The notes below the pieces were generated by a model, which was given only the letters and a program-made list of their open reading frames with translations, had not been told where the DNA came from and searched no databases. DNA of 11,788 nucleotides. Origin: Opitutia bacterium. Lineage in GTDB: Bacteria; Verrucomicrobiota; Verrucomicrobiia; Opitutales; Opitutaceae. Each line of letters opens with the position of its first letter. Within the stretch, counting starts at the first letter, position 1. The stretch is taken from NCBI GenBank assembly GCA_003157575.1, contig PMKA01000073.1, forward strand, positions 1-11,788. Reading direction: 5' to 3'. Positions 1 to 6,555 of this stretch are shown in pieces. Made by a program: the position numbers and the translations under genes.

Positions 1-19
1 TTACGAGATATGGTGAATT

Positions 20-45
20 ATCAGGCGGGCTAAGCGCCCGGTGAT
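20..45 (+). promoter_or_regulatory. Hairpin in the leader of the RRM gene
   Basis: Two stem segments can pair: 20-23 (ATCA) with 42-45 (TGAT), and 26-30 (CGGGC) with 36-40 (GCCCG). A small internal loop separates them and the terminal loop is 5 nt. No T-run follows, so it is not a simple terminator. A weaker 4-bp stem (55-58 with 64-67) follows. Together with the palindrome at 81-90 these make the region between the window edge and the RRM start strongly structured. A leader-RNA role is inference; no promoter is visible within the window. Confidence 0.4.
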
Positions 46-80
46 GATTTGAAACCCGGCGATCGGGAACAGTCCGTGAA

Positions 81-90
81 CTACCGGTAG
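81..90. promoter_or_regulatory. Perfect 10-bp palindrome CTACCGGTAG before the RRM ribosome binding site
   Basis: CTACCGGTAG equals its own reverse complement and ends 3 bp before the AAGGG ribosome binding site (94-98) of the RRM gene. It could be a DNA operator half-site pair or a short RNA structure next to the ribosome binding site. The sequence shows only the symmetry and the location. Confidence 0.35.
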
Positions 91-107
91 ATCAAGGGAT
101 AATCATC

Positions 108-470
108 ATGGGTTCTAAATTGTATGTAGGAAATCTGGCTTTCAGCACGACTGAGAGCGAGCTGCGCGATCTTTTCGCACAGCATGGTACTGTGGCCGAA
201 GTCTTCATCGCGATGGACAAGTTCAGCGGTCGTTCCCGCGGCTTCGCCTTTGTGACGATGGGTTCGGATGCGGAAGCCAAGGCGGCCATCACAGGCGTCA
301 ACGGCAAGAATGTCGGCGGTCGTGACCTCACGGTCAACGAGGCCCGTCCCAAGGAAGAGGGTGGCGGGCGCTCCTTCGGTGGTGGCGGCGGCGGCGGCGG
401 CCGGTCCTTCGGCGGTGGCGGCGGCGGCCGGTCTTTCGGCGGTGGCGGCGGCGGCAATCGCCGTTACTGA
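108..470 (+). CDS. RRM-domain glycine-rich RNA-binding protein
   Basis: This 120-residue protein has one RNA recognition motif (about residues 4-80) and a glycine-rich tail (85-120). RNP2 is visible as LYVGNL (5-10) and RNP1 as RGFAFVTM (44-51), with the aromatic residues Y6, F46 and F48 that stack on RNA bases. The tail contains three RSF-polyglycine blocks and ends in NRRY. Bacterial proteins of this type, such as the cyanobacterial Rbp family, are small cytoplasmic RNA binders that are often cold-induced. An RNA-chaperone or stress role is therefore likely but not shown here. The ATG is preceded by AAGGG at 94-98 with 9-nt spacing, a clear ribosome binding site. The gene is monocistronic, ending at the terminator at 502-530. 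The 5' leader carries a hairpin and a palindrome that may regulate it. Confidence 0.96.
   Translation: MGSKLYVGNLAFSTTESELRDLFAQHGTVAEVFIAMDKFSGRSRGFAFVTMGSDAEAKAAITGVNGKNVGGRDLTVNEARPKEEGGGRSFGGGGGGGGRSFGGGGGGRSFGGGGGGNRRY
369..455 (+). repeat. In-gene GGC-rich tandem repeat encoding RSF-polyglycine
   Basis: Three units encode RSF followed by 8, 6 and 6 glycines, starting at codons 88, 99 and 108. The last two units are 27 bp each and nearly identical in DNA. The run of GGC/GGT codons makes this a slippage-prone minisatellite, so its copy number probably varies between strains. Confidence 0.85.
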
Positions 471-501
471 ACTCCGATCGTTCCGACGATTTCGTTTTTC
501 A

Positions 502-530
502 GGCGAAGCCCCCGCGGGCTTCGCCTTTTT
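502..530 (+). terminator. Intrinsic terminator of the RRM gene
   Basis: A perfect 10-bp stem, GGCGAAGCCC (502-511) with GGGCTTCGCC (516-525), closes a 4-nt loop and is followed directly by TTTTT (526-530). It lies 31 bp after the RRM stop codon. This is a textbook Rho-independent terminator for the plus strand. Confidence 0.95.
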
Positions 531-611
531 CTTGCCAGGGCGGGCCGATACGAAGCACCTTCTGCGAGCTTGTGATCTTTACATTCACGTCATCTCAATA
601 AGTATTATCAT

Positions 612-1079
612 ATGCGTGCTGCTTTCTGGTTTGTCCTGGCCCTGTCCTTGATCTGTGTGCGGCCGTTGAGAGCCCAACGGGAGAAGTTGTCCTGGGACGA
701 CAGGATCGCCGTCGAAAAAGCCTGGCCGAATGCGATCAAGAGTTCCACCGGACTGCGTTATTTGATCCTCAAGGAGGGCACGGGGGATGCCAGGCCCAAG
801 CCGGGGGATGTTGTGGCCGTCGTCTACGAGGGCAGATTGCTCGGCGGAAAGGTGTTTGGGTCCGACCTGGACCGGAACAAGCCGTTTCAGGTGCGCGTCG
901 GCCGGGAACAGCTGATCCCCGCATGGGAGGAAACGCTCAAGCAGATGAAACGCGGCGAGAAGCGTTTGATTATCGCCCCCTATGAGCTTGCCTACGGAAC
1001 CAAGGGAGACCCGCCGCGCGTTCCTCGTTGTGCGACTCTGGTCTTTGAGATCGAACTTGTCGATTTTAACGGCGGATGA
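612..1079 (+). CDS. Exported FKBP-type peptidyl-prolyl cis-trans isomerase
   Basis: This 155-residue protein starts with a signal peptide (1-21, cleavage probably after LRA) and carries one FKBP domain (about 46-152). It should catalyse cis-trans isomerisation of Xaa-Pro bonds in the periplasm. Against FKBP12 the pocket residues Y72, F82, R88, F92, I102, W105, Y128 and F145 are kept. The position of FKBP12 Asp37 is Gly83, that of Ile90 is Arg136, and that of Gly58 is Ala104, so activity or ligand preference may be altered. No ribosome binding site precedes the ATG, and the upstream DNA is unusually AT-rich, with TTTACA (578-583) and TATTAT (603-608) 19 bp apart. These would give an almost leaderless transcript, which is weak evidence. 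It is a paralogue of the isomerase at 8507-9046. The next gene is convergent, 12 bp away. Confidence 0.93.
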   Translation: MRAAFWFVLALSLICVRPLRAQREKLSWDDRIAVEKAWPNAIKSSTGLRYLILKEGTGDARPKPGDVVAVVYEGRLLGGKVFGSDLDRNKPFQVRVGREQLIPAWEETLKQMKRGEKRLIIAPYELAYGTKGDPPRVPRCATLVFEIELVDFNGG

Positions 1080-1091
1080 CCGCGGCGTGGA

Positions 1092-1367
1092 TCACTTTGC
1101 GTTCTTTGACGCCGATGCACGAAGGAAAGGAAATTGTTTCACGAACTCAGCAGCCGCGATCCCCCTGGCTTCTGACTCGGTCTTCGCAGTGCCGGCGGCC
1201 AGCAACTGATGGATGCGCGAATCAATCCATCGATCACGGAATTCGACCTCGATCCCGGTGGACGGAGGCAGCTCCTTCGGAGTCACCTTTTTCGTTTTTG
1301 TCGGGAACAAATTGCAGCCGCTGGCAAAGGCCAGCACGAGCAGGAGCGCGAGGACGGAGTGTTTCAT
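1092..1367 (-). CDS. Small putative lipoprotein of unknown function
   Basis: This 91-residue protein has a lipoprotein signal sequence: K2, a hydrophobic stretch (5-15), then the lipobox A-S-G-C with Cys18. The residue after the cysteine is Asn, not Asp, so outer-membrane sorting is expected by the E. coli rule. The mature part is about 74 residues, charged, probably helical (about 50-85), and rich in Lys, Arg and Glu. I do not recognise the family. An upstream in-frame GTG at 1445 would add 26 residues in front of the signal sequence, so I chose the ATG at 1367, which places a normal n-region first. No ribosome binding site is visible. It converges on the FKBP gene and diverges from the 1467 gene. 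Confidence 0.75.
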   Translation of the reverse strand: MKHSVLALLLVLAFASGCNLFPTKTKKVTPKELPPSTGIEVEFRDRWIDSRIHQLLAAGTAKTESEARGIAAAEFVKQFPFLRASASKNAK

Positions 1368-1466
1368 GGGTTCGGTTGCTGAAATGGTATTGAGGGATTC
1401 GTTGTGAGACCGCGAGCGCATCTTTTTAGTTTCGTTGAGGCGCACATTTGTTAGACCTTTTTTTGC
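1368..1466. promoter_or_regulatory. Divergent intergenic region between lipoprotein and 416-residue membrane protein
   Basis: This 99-bp gap separates two divergently oriented genes, so it should hold promoters for both. It contains an AT-richer part (about 1420-1465) with a TTTTTTT run just before the plus-strand start. I could not identify convincing -35/-10 pairs or an operator. The call rests on gene arrangement only. Confidence 0.4.
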
Positions 1467-2717
1467 ATGAGCGATGAATCCTCACCTCCGCAAGGCGCCC
1501 GGTTAAGATTGAGACTCCGTACGGACAAGCCCGCGGGGGAGGTTCCGTCGGCTCCGACCGAGCCGCCTCCGCCTGCGGCGCCGGTGGTTGGCGTGCCCGC
1601 CAGCCCGGCTGAGCCCGTGGCTTCCGCACCCCCGGCTGTTCCGGGCGAGCCGAAAGTTGTTGATTCCGCCAGGACGGCTCCAGCCCCCATAAGGCTCAAA
1701 CCCCGCATCACGATCAAACCCTCCGAGCCGGAGAGGCCGGCCGAAACGATTTTCATCCCCGGATTGCCGTCCGTCCTGCCTCCCATCGGATCGAACGTGC
1801 CCGACCCGCTGGGAGCGGCCCCGGAGAAGATCAGGATAGATATTGGGACCGCGGGCAAACCGCGTGAGCCAATGGCGCCGGCAGCGCCCGCGCCATCGCC
1901 AGCACCTGCGGCCGCCGAGAAGGGGGAATCGACCTTCAAGTTCAAACTGAAGCCGGCTCCTTTCGGAGATCATGCGGAAACGCCGGCGCGGCCGGGAGTG
2001 GTTGAGACAATACCTGTCGAGGTGGCGGCCGTTGGTTCAGTGGCGGCTGGTCCGTCGCTTCCAGCGGCTCCGGTCGTCAAGAAGATGCCGACCCTTCGGT
2101 CGACGGAACCTCCGCAGATTCCGAAGCAGGACAGGCGCCCTTTGCTGGGCTTTTGTCTCCTCCTTTTGATGCTGGCCGGTGCATGCGTTTATTGGTTCTT
2201 TTTCCGAACGCCGTCACCGGCGCCTGCTCCTGCTCGCGTCGTGACTTCTCCAGCGGCAACGCCCAGGCCGGTGGCGCCTGTGGCTGTTGAGGCTCAGCCG
2301 CGCCCGGCGGAGGCGGTCCCTCCAGCGGCTGCGGACCATGCTATGGTTTCGGGCGAAACGCCTGCGAAGCCAGGAACTGGCGCCGCTGCGGCGGCCCCGG
2401 CGGCTGCAGTTCCGGCTGCGACGACTGCTGTCACCGCCCCGGCCCCTTCGGCAACTCCGGCCGCGGTGAGTTTGCCTCCTATTGCGGCCCCCGAGCCGGC
2501 CGGCCCCTCCGCGCAGTTTCGCGCATTTGTCGATCATCTCAAAATCAACGGTGTCCGCACCGGCCCGCCTGCCCGCTTGTTTGTCGACGGTGTTGCCTGT
2601 CGTCCGGGAGACGCCCTGGACCGGGAGCTAGGCGTGATTTTTGTCGGTGTCGACAGCGACTCGAACGAGATCCTCTTCAAGGATGCGACCGGCGCCATCG
2701 TCCGCCGCCGCTACTGA
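1467..2717 (+). CDS. Pro/Ala-rich single-pass membrane protein with small C-terminal domain
   Basis: This 416-residue protein has four parts. Residues 1-224 are a low-complexity Pro/Ala/Glu segment with patches such as RLRLRLR (13-19) and FKFKLK. Residues 226-246 form one transmembrane helix rich in Leu and Phe, followed by Arg247. A second Pro/Ala linker covers about 248-350. A compact domain (351-416) holds KINGVR, FVDG, a Pro-Gly-Asp turn and short beta-like strands, ending in RRRY. With no signal peptide it probably sits N-in, with the domain in the periplasm on a flexible stalk. The domain faintly resembles the GspB-type C-terminal domain of secretion assembly proteins (inference, weak). 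The long antisense frames here reflect the GC-biased repeats. No ribosome binding site precedes the ATG. It ends 10 bp from the convergent marC-like gene. Confidence 0.88.
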   Translation: MSDESSPPQGARLRLRLRTDKPAGEVPSAPTEPPPPAAPVVGVPASPAEPVASAPPAVPGEPKVVDSARTAPAPIRLKPRITIKPSEPERPAETIFIPGLPSVLPPIGSNVPDPLGAAPEKIRIDIGTAGKPREPMAPAAPAPSPAPAAAEKGESTFKFKLKPAPFGDHAETPARPGVVETIPVEVAAVGSVAAGPSLPAAPVVKKMPTLRSTEPPQIPKQDRRPLLGFCLLLLMLAGACVYWFFFRTPSPAPAPARVVTSPAATPRPVAPVAVEAQPRPAEAVPPAAADHAMVSGETPAKPGTGAAAAAPAAAVPAATTAVTAPAPSATPAAVSLPPIAAPEPAGPSAQFRAFVDHLKINGVRTGPPARLFVDGVACRPGDALDRELGVIFVGVDSDSNEILFKDATGAIVRRRY

Positions 2718-2719
2718 CC

Positions 2720-2729
2720 GACGGCCGTC
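2720..2729. other. Palindrome GACGGCCGTC between convergent genes
   Basis: A perfect 10-bp palindrome fills the 10-bp gap between the stop codon of the 416-residue protein (2715-2717) and the stop codon of the MarC-family gene (2728-2730, minus). It lacks a T-run, so it is at best part of a weak bidirectional transcription stop. Confidence 0.3.
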
Positions 2730-3399
2730 ACCGGGCCAGTCCGGAGTGGATCGACTGCAACAAGGCCGGATCAGTGGCGATGTTGACCACGCCGTTGACG
2801 ATGAACTGGACGCCGACGCAAAGCAGCAGAAAGCCCATGAACTTGGTCAGGGCGTTCATTCCGTTGGCGCCGACCAGTTTCACCATCTGACCAGAAAGCC
2901 GGAGCGTGAAGTAGCTGATGACGGCGACGACAGCGATGCCGAGGATGATTGCGGCGTAATCGAGCCAATGGTTGGCGAGGGACGTGAAGCCGATGGTCAT
3001 TGCGATCGAGCCGGGCCCGCTCAACATCGGCATTGCCAGGGGCGTCAGGGAAATGTCGCTCTTTGAGCGCGCTTCGGCGTGCCGCCGCCGCTCGTCGGGC
3101 CCCAGGCGCGCAGGGGCGAGCATCGACATCGCGATGCCCGAGACGAGGAACCCGCCTGCAATGCGGATACCGGGGATCGAGATGCCAAAGAACCGGATGA
3201 TAAAACTGCCGCAGAAAAGGCAGGTCACCAGGATGATCACCATGTAGCAACAGCCCTGCCGCACCTGCTGGTTCCGGCGGGACTCGCTGTCGCCTTCGGT
3301 TATGGTCAGCAGGACGGGAGCCGACGCAACGGGGTTGATGACCGGCAGAAGGGCGATGATGGTTCCGAGGATGAGCTGCCAGAAATGGGGGGTGTTCAT
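2728..3399 (-). CDS. MarC-family integral membrane protein
   Basis: This 223-residue, very hydrophobic protein has about six transmembrane helices. MarC (UPF0056) signatures are visible: the early LLPVINPVASAP stretch, GGFLVSGIAMSML in the middle, and TPLAMPMLSGPGSIAMT, the last being the most typical. A charged cytoplasmic loop with an Arg-rich patch lies between the two halves. The biochemical role of the family is not settled; the old link to multiple antibiotic resistance in E. coli was not upheld. The frame is open upstream to a TTG at 3474 overlapping the dus stop, but that would add 25 Pro-rich residues before the first helix. The ATG at 3399 gives the usual family length. It is probably the last gene of a patB-dus-marC transcript, 68 bp after dus. 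Confidence 0.93.
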   Translation of the reverse strand: MNTPHFWQLILGTIIALLPVINPVASAPVLLTITEGDSESRRNQQVRQGCCYMVIILVTCLFCGSFIIRFFGISIPGIRIAGGFLVSGIAMSMLAPARLGPDERRRHAEARSKSDISLTPLAMPMLSGPGSIAMTIGFTSLANHWLDYAAIILGIAVVAVISYFTLRLSGQMVKLVGANGMNALTKFMGFLLLCVGVQFIVNGVVNIATDPALLQSIHSGLAR

Positions 3400-3414
3400 G
3401 GGGCGGGGGGAGGG
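3387..3414 (+). other. Potential G-quadruplex motif over the marC-like start codon
   Basis: On the plus strand four G-runs occur in order: 3387-3392 (6 G), 3400-3403 (4 G), 3405-3410 (6 G) and 3412-3414 (3 G), with loops of 7, 1 and 1 nt. This satisfies the G3+N1-7 rule. The first loop contains the complement of the marC ATG, so the G-rich strand is the template strand and the mRNA start region is C-rich. Function is inference. Confidence 0.5.
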
Positions 3415-3467
3415 AGATTGCGGCGGGGACTGTCGCGGCTCAATGGTGAAGCGCTTCCAGGTCGCAC

Positions 3468-4571
3468 CTACCAACGTTCGACCGGGCCCCGGGGAACGGG
3501 GATGGCGCCGGCGGACCGGTCCCCGGAATTGCGCAGGTACGACGCGACGAGCCTGGGCTGCCTGAACTTGGGCTGCAGTTCACCGCGCTCGTCGCAGAAC
3601 TGCGTCCTCCACGCCCGGTATCCGGCAACGGCCGCATTGAAATCCGCGCGGGTGCGCACTGCGCCCAGGCGGCGGCGGAAATCCACGGCCGGACCGAAAC
3701 GCCTGGCGTACCACGCCGCGACCCTGCGAAACATGCGACAGCCCTGTTCCTCCCCGAACACCTCGATCATCAGGTCGAAATGCCGGCCCATGACCTGCAT
3801 CCTTTCCTCGAAGGTCGGCTCGGGCGGCAGCTCGCCCGTCAGGAGGTAATGCTGCGTCTGCCGGAAGATCCACGGATTGTAGAAGGCTCCGCGCCCGATG
3901 CCCACTCCGGCGCAGCCCGTGTCTTCCAGCATCGTCCTTGCCGCCTCCGGCGTAGTTACATCTCCATTACCGATTACCGGAAGGCGCGGCACGGCCTCCA
4001 CCACGGAGCGGATTCCCGCAAGGCTGACGGCGCCCGAGAAGCCCTGCGCCCGCGTGCGCCCGTGGATGAAGATCGCCGCCGCGCCGGCGTCCTCCAGCGC
4101 CCGCGCCAGATCCGGCGCGGTGAGGTTCTCGCTGTCCCAGCCGAGCCGCATCTTGGCCGTGACGGGGATCTTCACCGCTGCGACCATGCCGCGGACCAGA
4201 TCGGCGGTCTTTTTGAGCTCGGTCATCATCGCCGATCCGCCGCCGATCCGGGTGACCTTGCGCACGGGACAGCCCATGTTGACATCAATCGAGGCATGCC
4301 CGAGCGCCTCGACCTGGACCGCGGCCGCGCGCATCTCATCCGGGACGCTGCCGAAGAGCTGCACGGCGAGCGGCCGGTCCGCCGGATGGGTCTGGATAAG
4401 CTGGAGCGCGCGGGGATTATTCTCCAGGAGCGCACGGGCGTTGACGAGATCGGTCGTGGCCCAGCCGAGCCCTCCGATTTCGCGCAGGGTCAGCCGCATG
4501 GGCAGGTTGGTGTAGCCCGCCAGCGGCGAGAGAAAGAGGTTCGAGGCAGGCTCGTAAGGACCGAGGCGCAT
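3468..4571 (-). CDS. dus: tRNA dihydrouridine synthase, DusB-like
   Basis: This 367-residue flavoprotein should reduce uridine to 5,6-dihydrouridine in the tRNA D-loop using FMN and NAD(P)H in the cytoplasm. An FMN-binding TIM barrel fills residues 12-240. It shows SPLAGYTNLP (15-24), the catalytic cysteine C101 in NMGCPVRKV, GGGSA (110-114), TAKMRLGWD (138-146) with K140, IHGRTRAQGFSG (169-180) with H170 and R172, IGNGDV (200-205), and IGRGAFYNPWIF (225-236). The C-terminal helical domain follows to about 330. The last 20 residues are Pro/Arg-rich and not conserved-looking. The fit is best with DusB-type enzymes. The ATG is 15 bp after the patB stop codon, so the two are likely cotranscribed, although the functions are unrelated. 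Confidence 0.97.
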   Translation of the reverse strand: MRLGPYEPASNLFLSPLAGYTNLPMRLTLREIGGLGWATTDLVNARALLENNPRALQLIQTHPADRPLAVQLFGSVPDEMRAAAVQVEALGHASIDVNMGCPVRKVTRIGGGSAMMTELKKTADLVRGMVAAVKIPVTAKMRLGWDSENLTAPDLARALEDAGAAAIFIHGRTRAQGFSGAVSLAGIRSVVEAVPRLPVIGNGDVTTPEAARTMLEDTGCAGVGIGRGAFYNPWIFRQTQHYLLTGELPPEPTFEERMQVMGRHFDLMIEVFGEEQGCRMFRRVAAWYARRFGPAVDFRRRLGAVRTRADFNAAVAGYRAWRTQFCDERGELQPKFRQPRLVASYLRNSGDRSAGAIPVPRGPVERW

Positions 4572-4586
4572 TGCGGCTTCAGGAAT

Positions 4587-5771
4587 TCATGAATGCACGA
4601 TGGCGCGCTTCATCCGCTCGAGCGCCCCGGCCAGCGTGGCATGGGTGCAGCCGAAGTTGAGGCGGAGATGGCTTCCGGGCGCGGCGCCAAAGAAGCGGCC
4701 GTCGGACAATCCCACGCCGTGCTGCTCGAAGTGCTTCACAGGATCCTCCAGTCCGAGCGCCGTCACATTCAGCCATGCGAGGTAGGTGGCCTCGATCGGC
4801 GCGTCGACCCGCACGCCGGGGAGCTCCTTCTCCGCGTAATCGAGAAGGAAATCGCGGTTGGCGCGCAGATAGGCGAGCAGGGCCTGGCGCCAGGGCTCCC
4901 CTTTGAGGAAGGCTGCTTCGCAGGCTGCGTATCCCAGGCAATTGACCTCCGCGACAATCCCGGCGGTCGCCCGGACGAACTGGGCGCGCAAGGTTGCGTC
5001 GGGAATGATGGCGATGGAGGTGCCGAAGCCCGGAATGTTGTAGGTCTTGCTGGGAGCCATCAGGGTGATGGTGCGGCGTGCGATTTCGTCCCCGAGCGTG
5101 CCGGTCGGCACGTGCTTCTGACCGTCGAGGATCAGGTCGCAGTGAATCTCGTCTGAACAAAGGATCAGGTCGTGACGCAGGCAGAACTCGGCGAGCCGGG
5201 TGAGCTCATCGCGGCCAAACACGCGCGCCACGGGGTTGTGAGGATTGCACAGGAAGAACAGCCTGGTCTTCGGGGTCACTGCGCGCTCCATCGCATCCCA
5301 GTCGATTTCCCAGCGAAGGCCTGCGGATGCGACGGATTCCCGGCCCGGATGCCGGCGGAGGGCCAGAGGCACGGTGATCGCGGCTCGCTCCTGCAGGCTC
5401 GGCGCGCTCATGAACGGCGGATAGACGGGCGTGTTGCAAAGGACCGCCTCACCCGGCCGGGCGAAAGCACGGGCTGTGACGTTGAGCCCGACGACGAGCC
5501 CGGGGAGCCAGACCAGCCATGAGGGTTCGATCTTCCACCCATAACGGGCTTGCAGGGTCGAGACCACTGCCTCCGTCGTAGCCGAAGTCGGCCGGGCGTA
5601 GCCAAAGACGCCGTGGTCCACCCGGGCGTGGAGCGCTTCGATGAGCTCGGGGGGGGAGCGAAAGTCCATGTCGGCAACCCAGAGCGGAAGAATATCCCGG
5701 CCTGCGTATTTCTGCCACTTTTGCGAATCGGTCCCCCGGCGTTCAACCGGCGTATCAAAATCGTAGGTCAT
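4587..5771 (-). CDS. patB: PatB/MalY-type PLP-dependent C-S lyase / aminotransferase
   Basis: This 394-residue fold-type I PLP enzyme belongs to the MalY/PatB branch. Members cleave C-S bonds of cystathionine or cysteine conjugates to give pyruvate, ammonia and a thiol; some act as aminotransferases. Branch signatures are visible: RRGTDSQKW (11-19) near the N-terminus, PLWVADMDF (29-37), NTPVYPPF (113-120), NPHNPVARV (176-184) with N179, SDEIHCDL (206-213) with D207 for the pyridine nitrogen, SKTYNIPG (241-248) with K242 as the PLP lysine, and RLNFG (370-374) with R370 for the substrate carboxylate. Length is normal. Ala182 replaces the glycine usual in the NPxGR motif. It probably heads the patB-dus-marC transcript. 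The exact substrate cannot be told from sequence; with the cystathionine gamma-synthase at 9448 it could be a cystathionine beta-lyase in methionine synthesis. Confidence 0.94.
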   Translation of the reverse strand: MTYDFDTPVERRGTDSQKWQKYAGRDILPLWVADMDFRSPPELIEALHARVDHGVFGYARPTSATTEAVVSTLQARYGWKIEPSWLVWLPGLVVGLNVTARAFARPGEAVLCNTPVYPPFMSAPSLQERAAITVPLALRRHPGRESVASAGLRWEIDWDAMERAVTPKTRLFFLCNPHNPVARVFGRDELTRLAEFCLRHDLILCSDEIHCDLILDGQKHVPTGTLGDEIARRTITLMAPSKTYNIPGFGTSIAIIPDATLRAQFVRATAGIVAEVNCLGYAACEAAFLKGEPWRQALLAYLRANRDFLLDYAEKELPGVRVDAPIEATYLAWLNVTALGLEDPVKHFEQHGVGLSDGRFFGAAPGSHLRLNFGCTHATLAGALERMKRAIVHS

Positions 5772-6031
5772 GCGAAGGGCTGGAGCGTAACCACAGATTG
5801 GGGCAAATGAACAAGGATTTCTTCCGTCGCTTCAGCCCACTGCCGCGACGAAATTTCCCGACGGAGCGACACACGGCATGCAATCCTGACACGTCCCGTC
5901 CGCGTGCAGGAAAAGCAAGTACCGGGGCCAGCGGGACTTGCTCCATACCCCGCAACCGGCACCCCGCCAGCTATTAAAGCGGGCATTCAATACGCAATCA
6001 CATCAATCCACAATCCAAAGGAGAAAACACC
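5772..6031. promoter_or_regulatory. Divergent intergenic region between patB and the hsp20 pair
   Basis: This 260-bp gap lies between two divergent transcription units and should hold both promoters. Upstream of hsp20 there is a TATTAA box at 5972-5977 that could serve as a -10 element, giving a leader of about 50 nt, but no good -35 lies 16-18 bp before it. No CIRCE inverted repeat and no clear sigma-32 promoter were found. An AAAGGAG ribosome binding site lies at 6017-6023. Short open frames here show no family resemblance and I treat them as noise. Confidence 0.5.
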
Positions 6032-6490
6032 ATGCGAAGCCTAATTCGCTACACCAATCCCCGCGGCAGTCTGCTGACTTCATTCGACCTTGTGGATCGA
6101 AGTCCATGGCTTGGCGTCGAAAGTGAACTCGACCGGCTGTTTGACACGGCACTTTCCGGTTTCGTCGCGCCCGCGTCTGACAACCACTTCCCAATCGATG
6201 TCTACGAGGACAAGGACAACACCTATGTTCGCGCCGAACTTCCGGGCGTCAGCCGGGAGGAAATCAAGGTGGAGATGGTCGACGGTTACCTGACCATCAA
6301 CGCCAGCCGGAAGAACCTGCAGGCGGACGGGAAGGCCGATGAGCCGTTCGCGTTCAGCCGCTCGGTGAGCCTTCCGGACAACGTCCATGCGGACAAGGTG
6401 GCCGCCGCTTATGAGAACGGCGTTCTCACTGTGACGCTGCCGAAGCAGGAGGAAACCAAACCGAAAAAGGTCTCTATTAACGTGCAATAA
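6032..6490 (+). CDS. hsp20: Small heat-shock protein (Hsp20 / alpha-crystallin family)
   Basis: This 152-residue ATP-independent chaperone should bind unfolding proteins in the cytoplasm and hold them for refolding by Hsp70/Hsp100. The N-terminal arm (1-50) is followed by the alpha-crystallin domain (about 53-140), from FPIDVYED through AELPGVSREEIKVEM (68-82) to AAAYENGVLTVTLPK (124-138). The last contains the hallmark N-G-V-L (129-132). The C-terminal tail carries I-N-V (149-151), matching the I-x-I/V motif used in oligomer assembly. The ATG has a strong ribosome binding site, AAAGGAG (6017-6023), 8 nt upstream. A second Hsp20 gene follows after 65 bp, and both end at the terminator at 6989-7018, so they form a likely heat-shock operon. 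No CIRCE element is present. Confidence 0.97.
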   Translation: MRSLIRYTNPRGSLLTSFDLVDRSPWLGVESELDRLFDTALSGFVAPASDNHFPIDVYEDKDNTYVRAELPGVSREEIKVEMVDGYLTINASRKNLQADGKADEPFAFSRSVSLPDNVHADKVAAAYENGVLTVTLPKQEETKPKKVSINVQ

Positions 6491-6555
6491 ACGAAACGCA
6501 CCCGAAGGGCCAACCGAAGCAGACAATCACGAACATCCAACCAGGAGATTAGCCA

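Noticed and set aside
578..608. Promoter TTTACA/TATTAT for the first FKBP gene
   Set aside because: The 19-bp spacing is long and the -10 lies 3 bp before the ATG, so transcription would begin inside the gene; kept only as a remark in that gene's entry.
268..651. 127-residue plus-strand frame across the RRM gene end
   Set aside because: It is a shadow of the GGC repeat (giving polyalanine) and reads through the terminator at 502-530.
1092..1445. Lipoprotein start at the GTG at 1445
   Set aside because: It would put 26 polar residues before a normal lipoprotein signal sequence; the ATG at 1367 gives the expected n-region and lipobox spacing.
1451..1973. Antisense glycine/alanine-rich frames opposite the 416-residue protein
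   Set aside because: They arise from GC-biased codons of the Pro/Ala-rich gene; the sense frame has a transmembrane helix and a compact C-terminal domain, the antisense frames have neither.
2728..3474. MarC-family start at the TTG at 3474 overlapping the dus stop codon
   Set aside because: It would add 25 Pro/Ser/Arg-rich residues before the first membrane helix, and family members start near the ATG at 3399.
5785..5814. Promoter for patB (TTGTTC and TTACGC, minus strand, 18-bp spacer)
   Set aside because: The -35 is acceptable but the -10 matches the consensus poorly.
5937..5977. Sigma-32-type or sigma-70 promoter before hsp20
   Set aside because: CTTGCT (5937-5942) and TTGCTC (5938-5943) are too far from CCCCGC and TATTAA respectively (19 and 28 bp spacers), so no proper pair exists.
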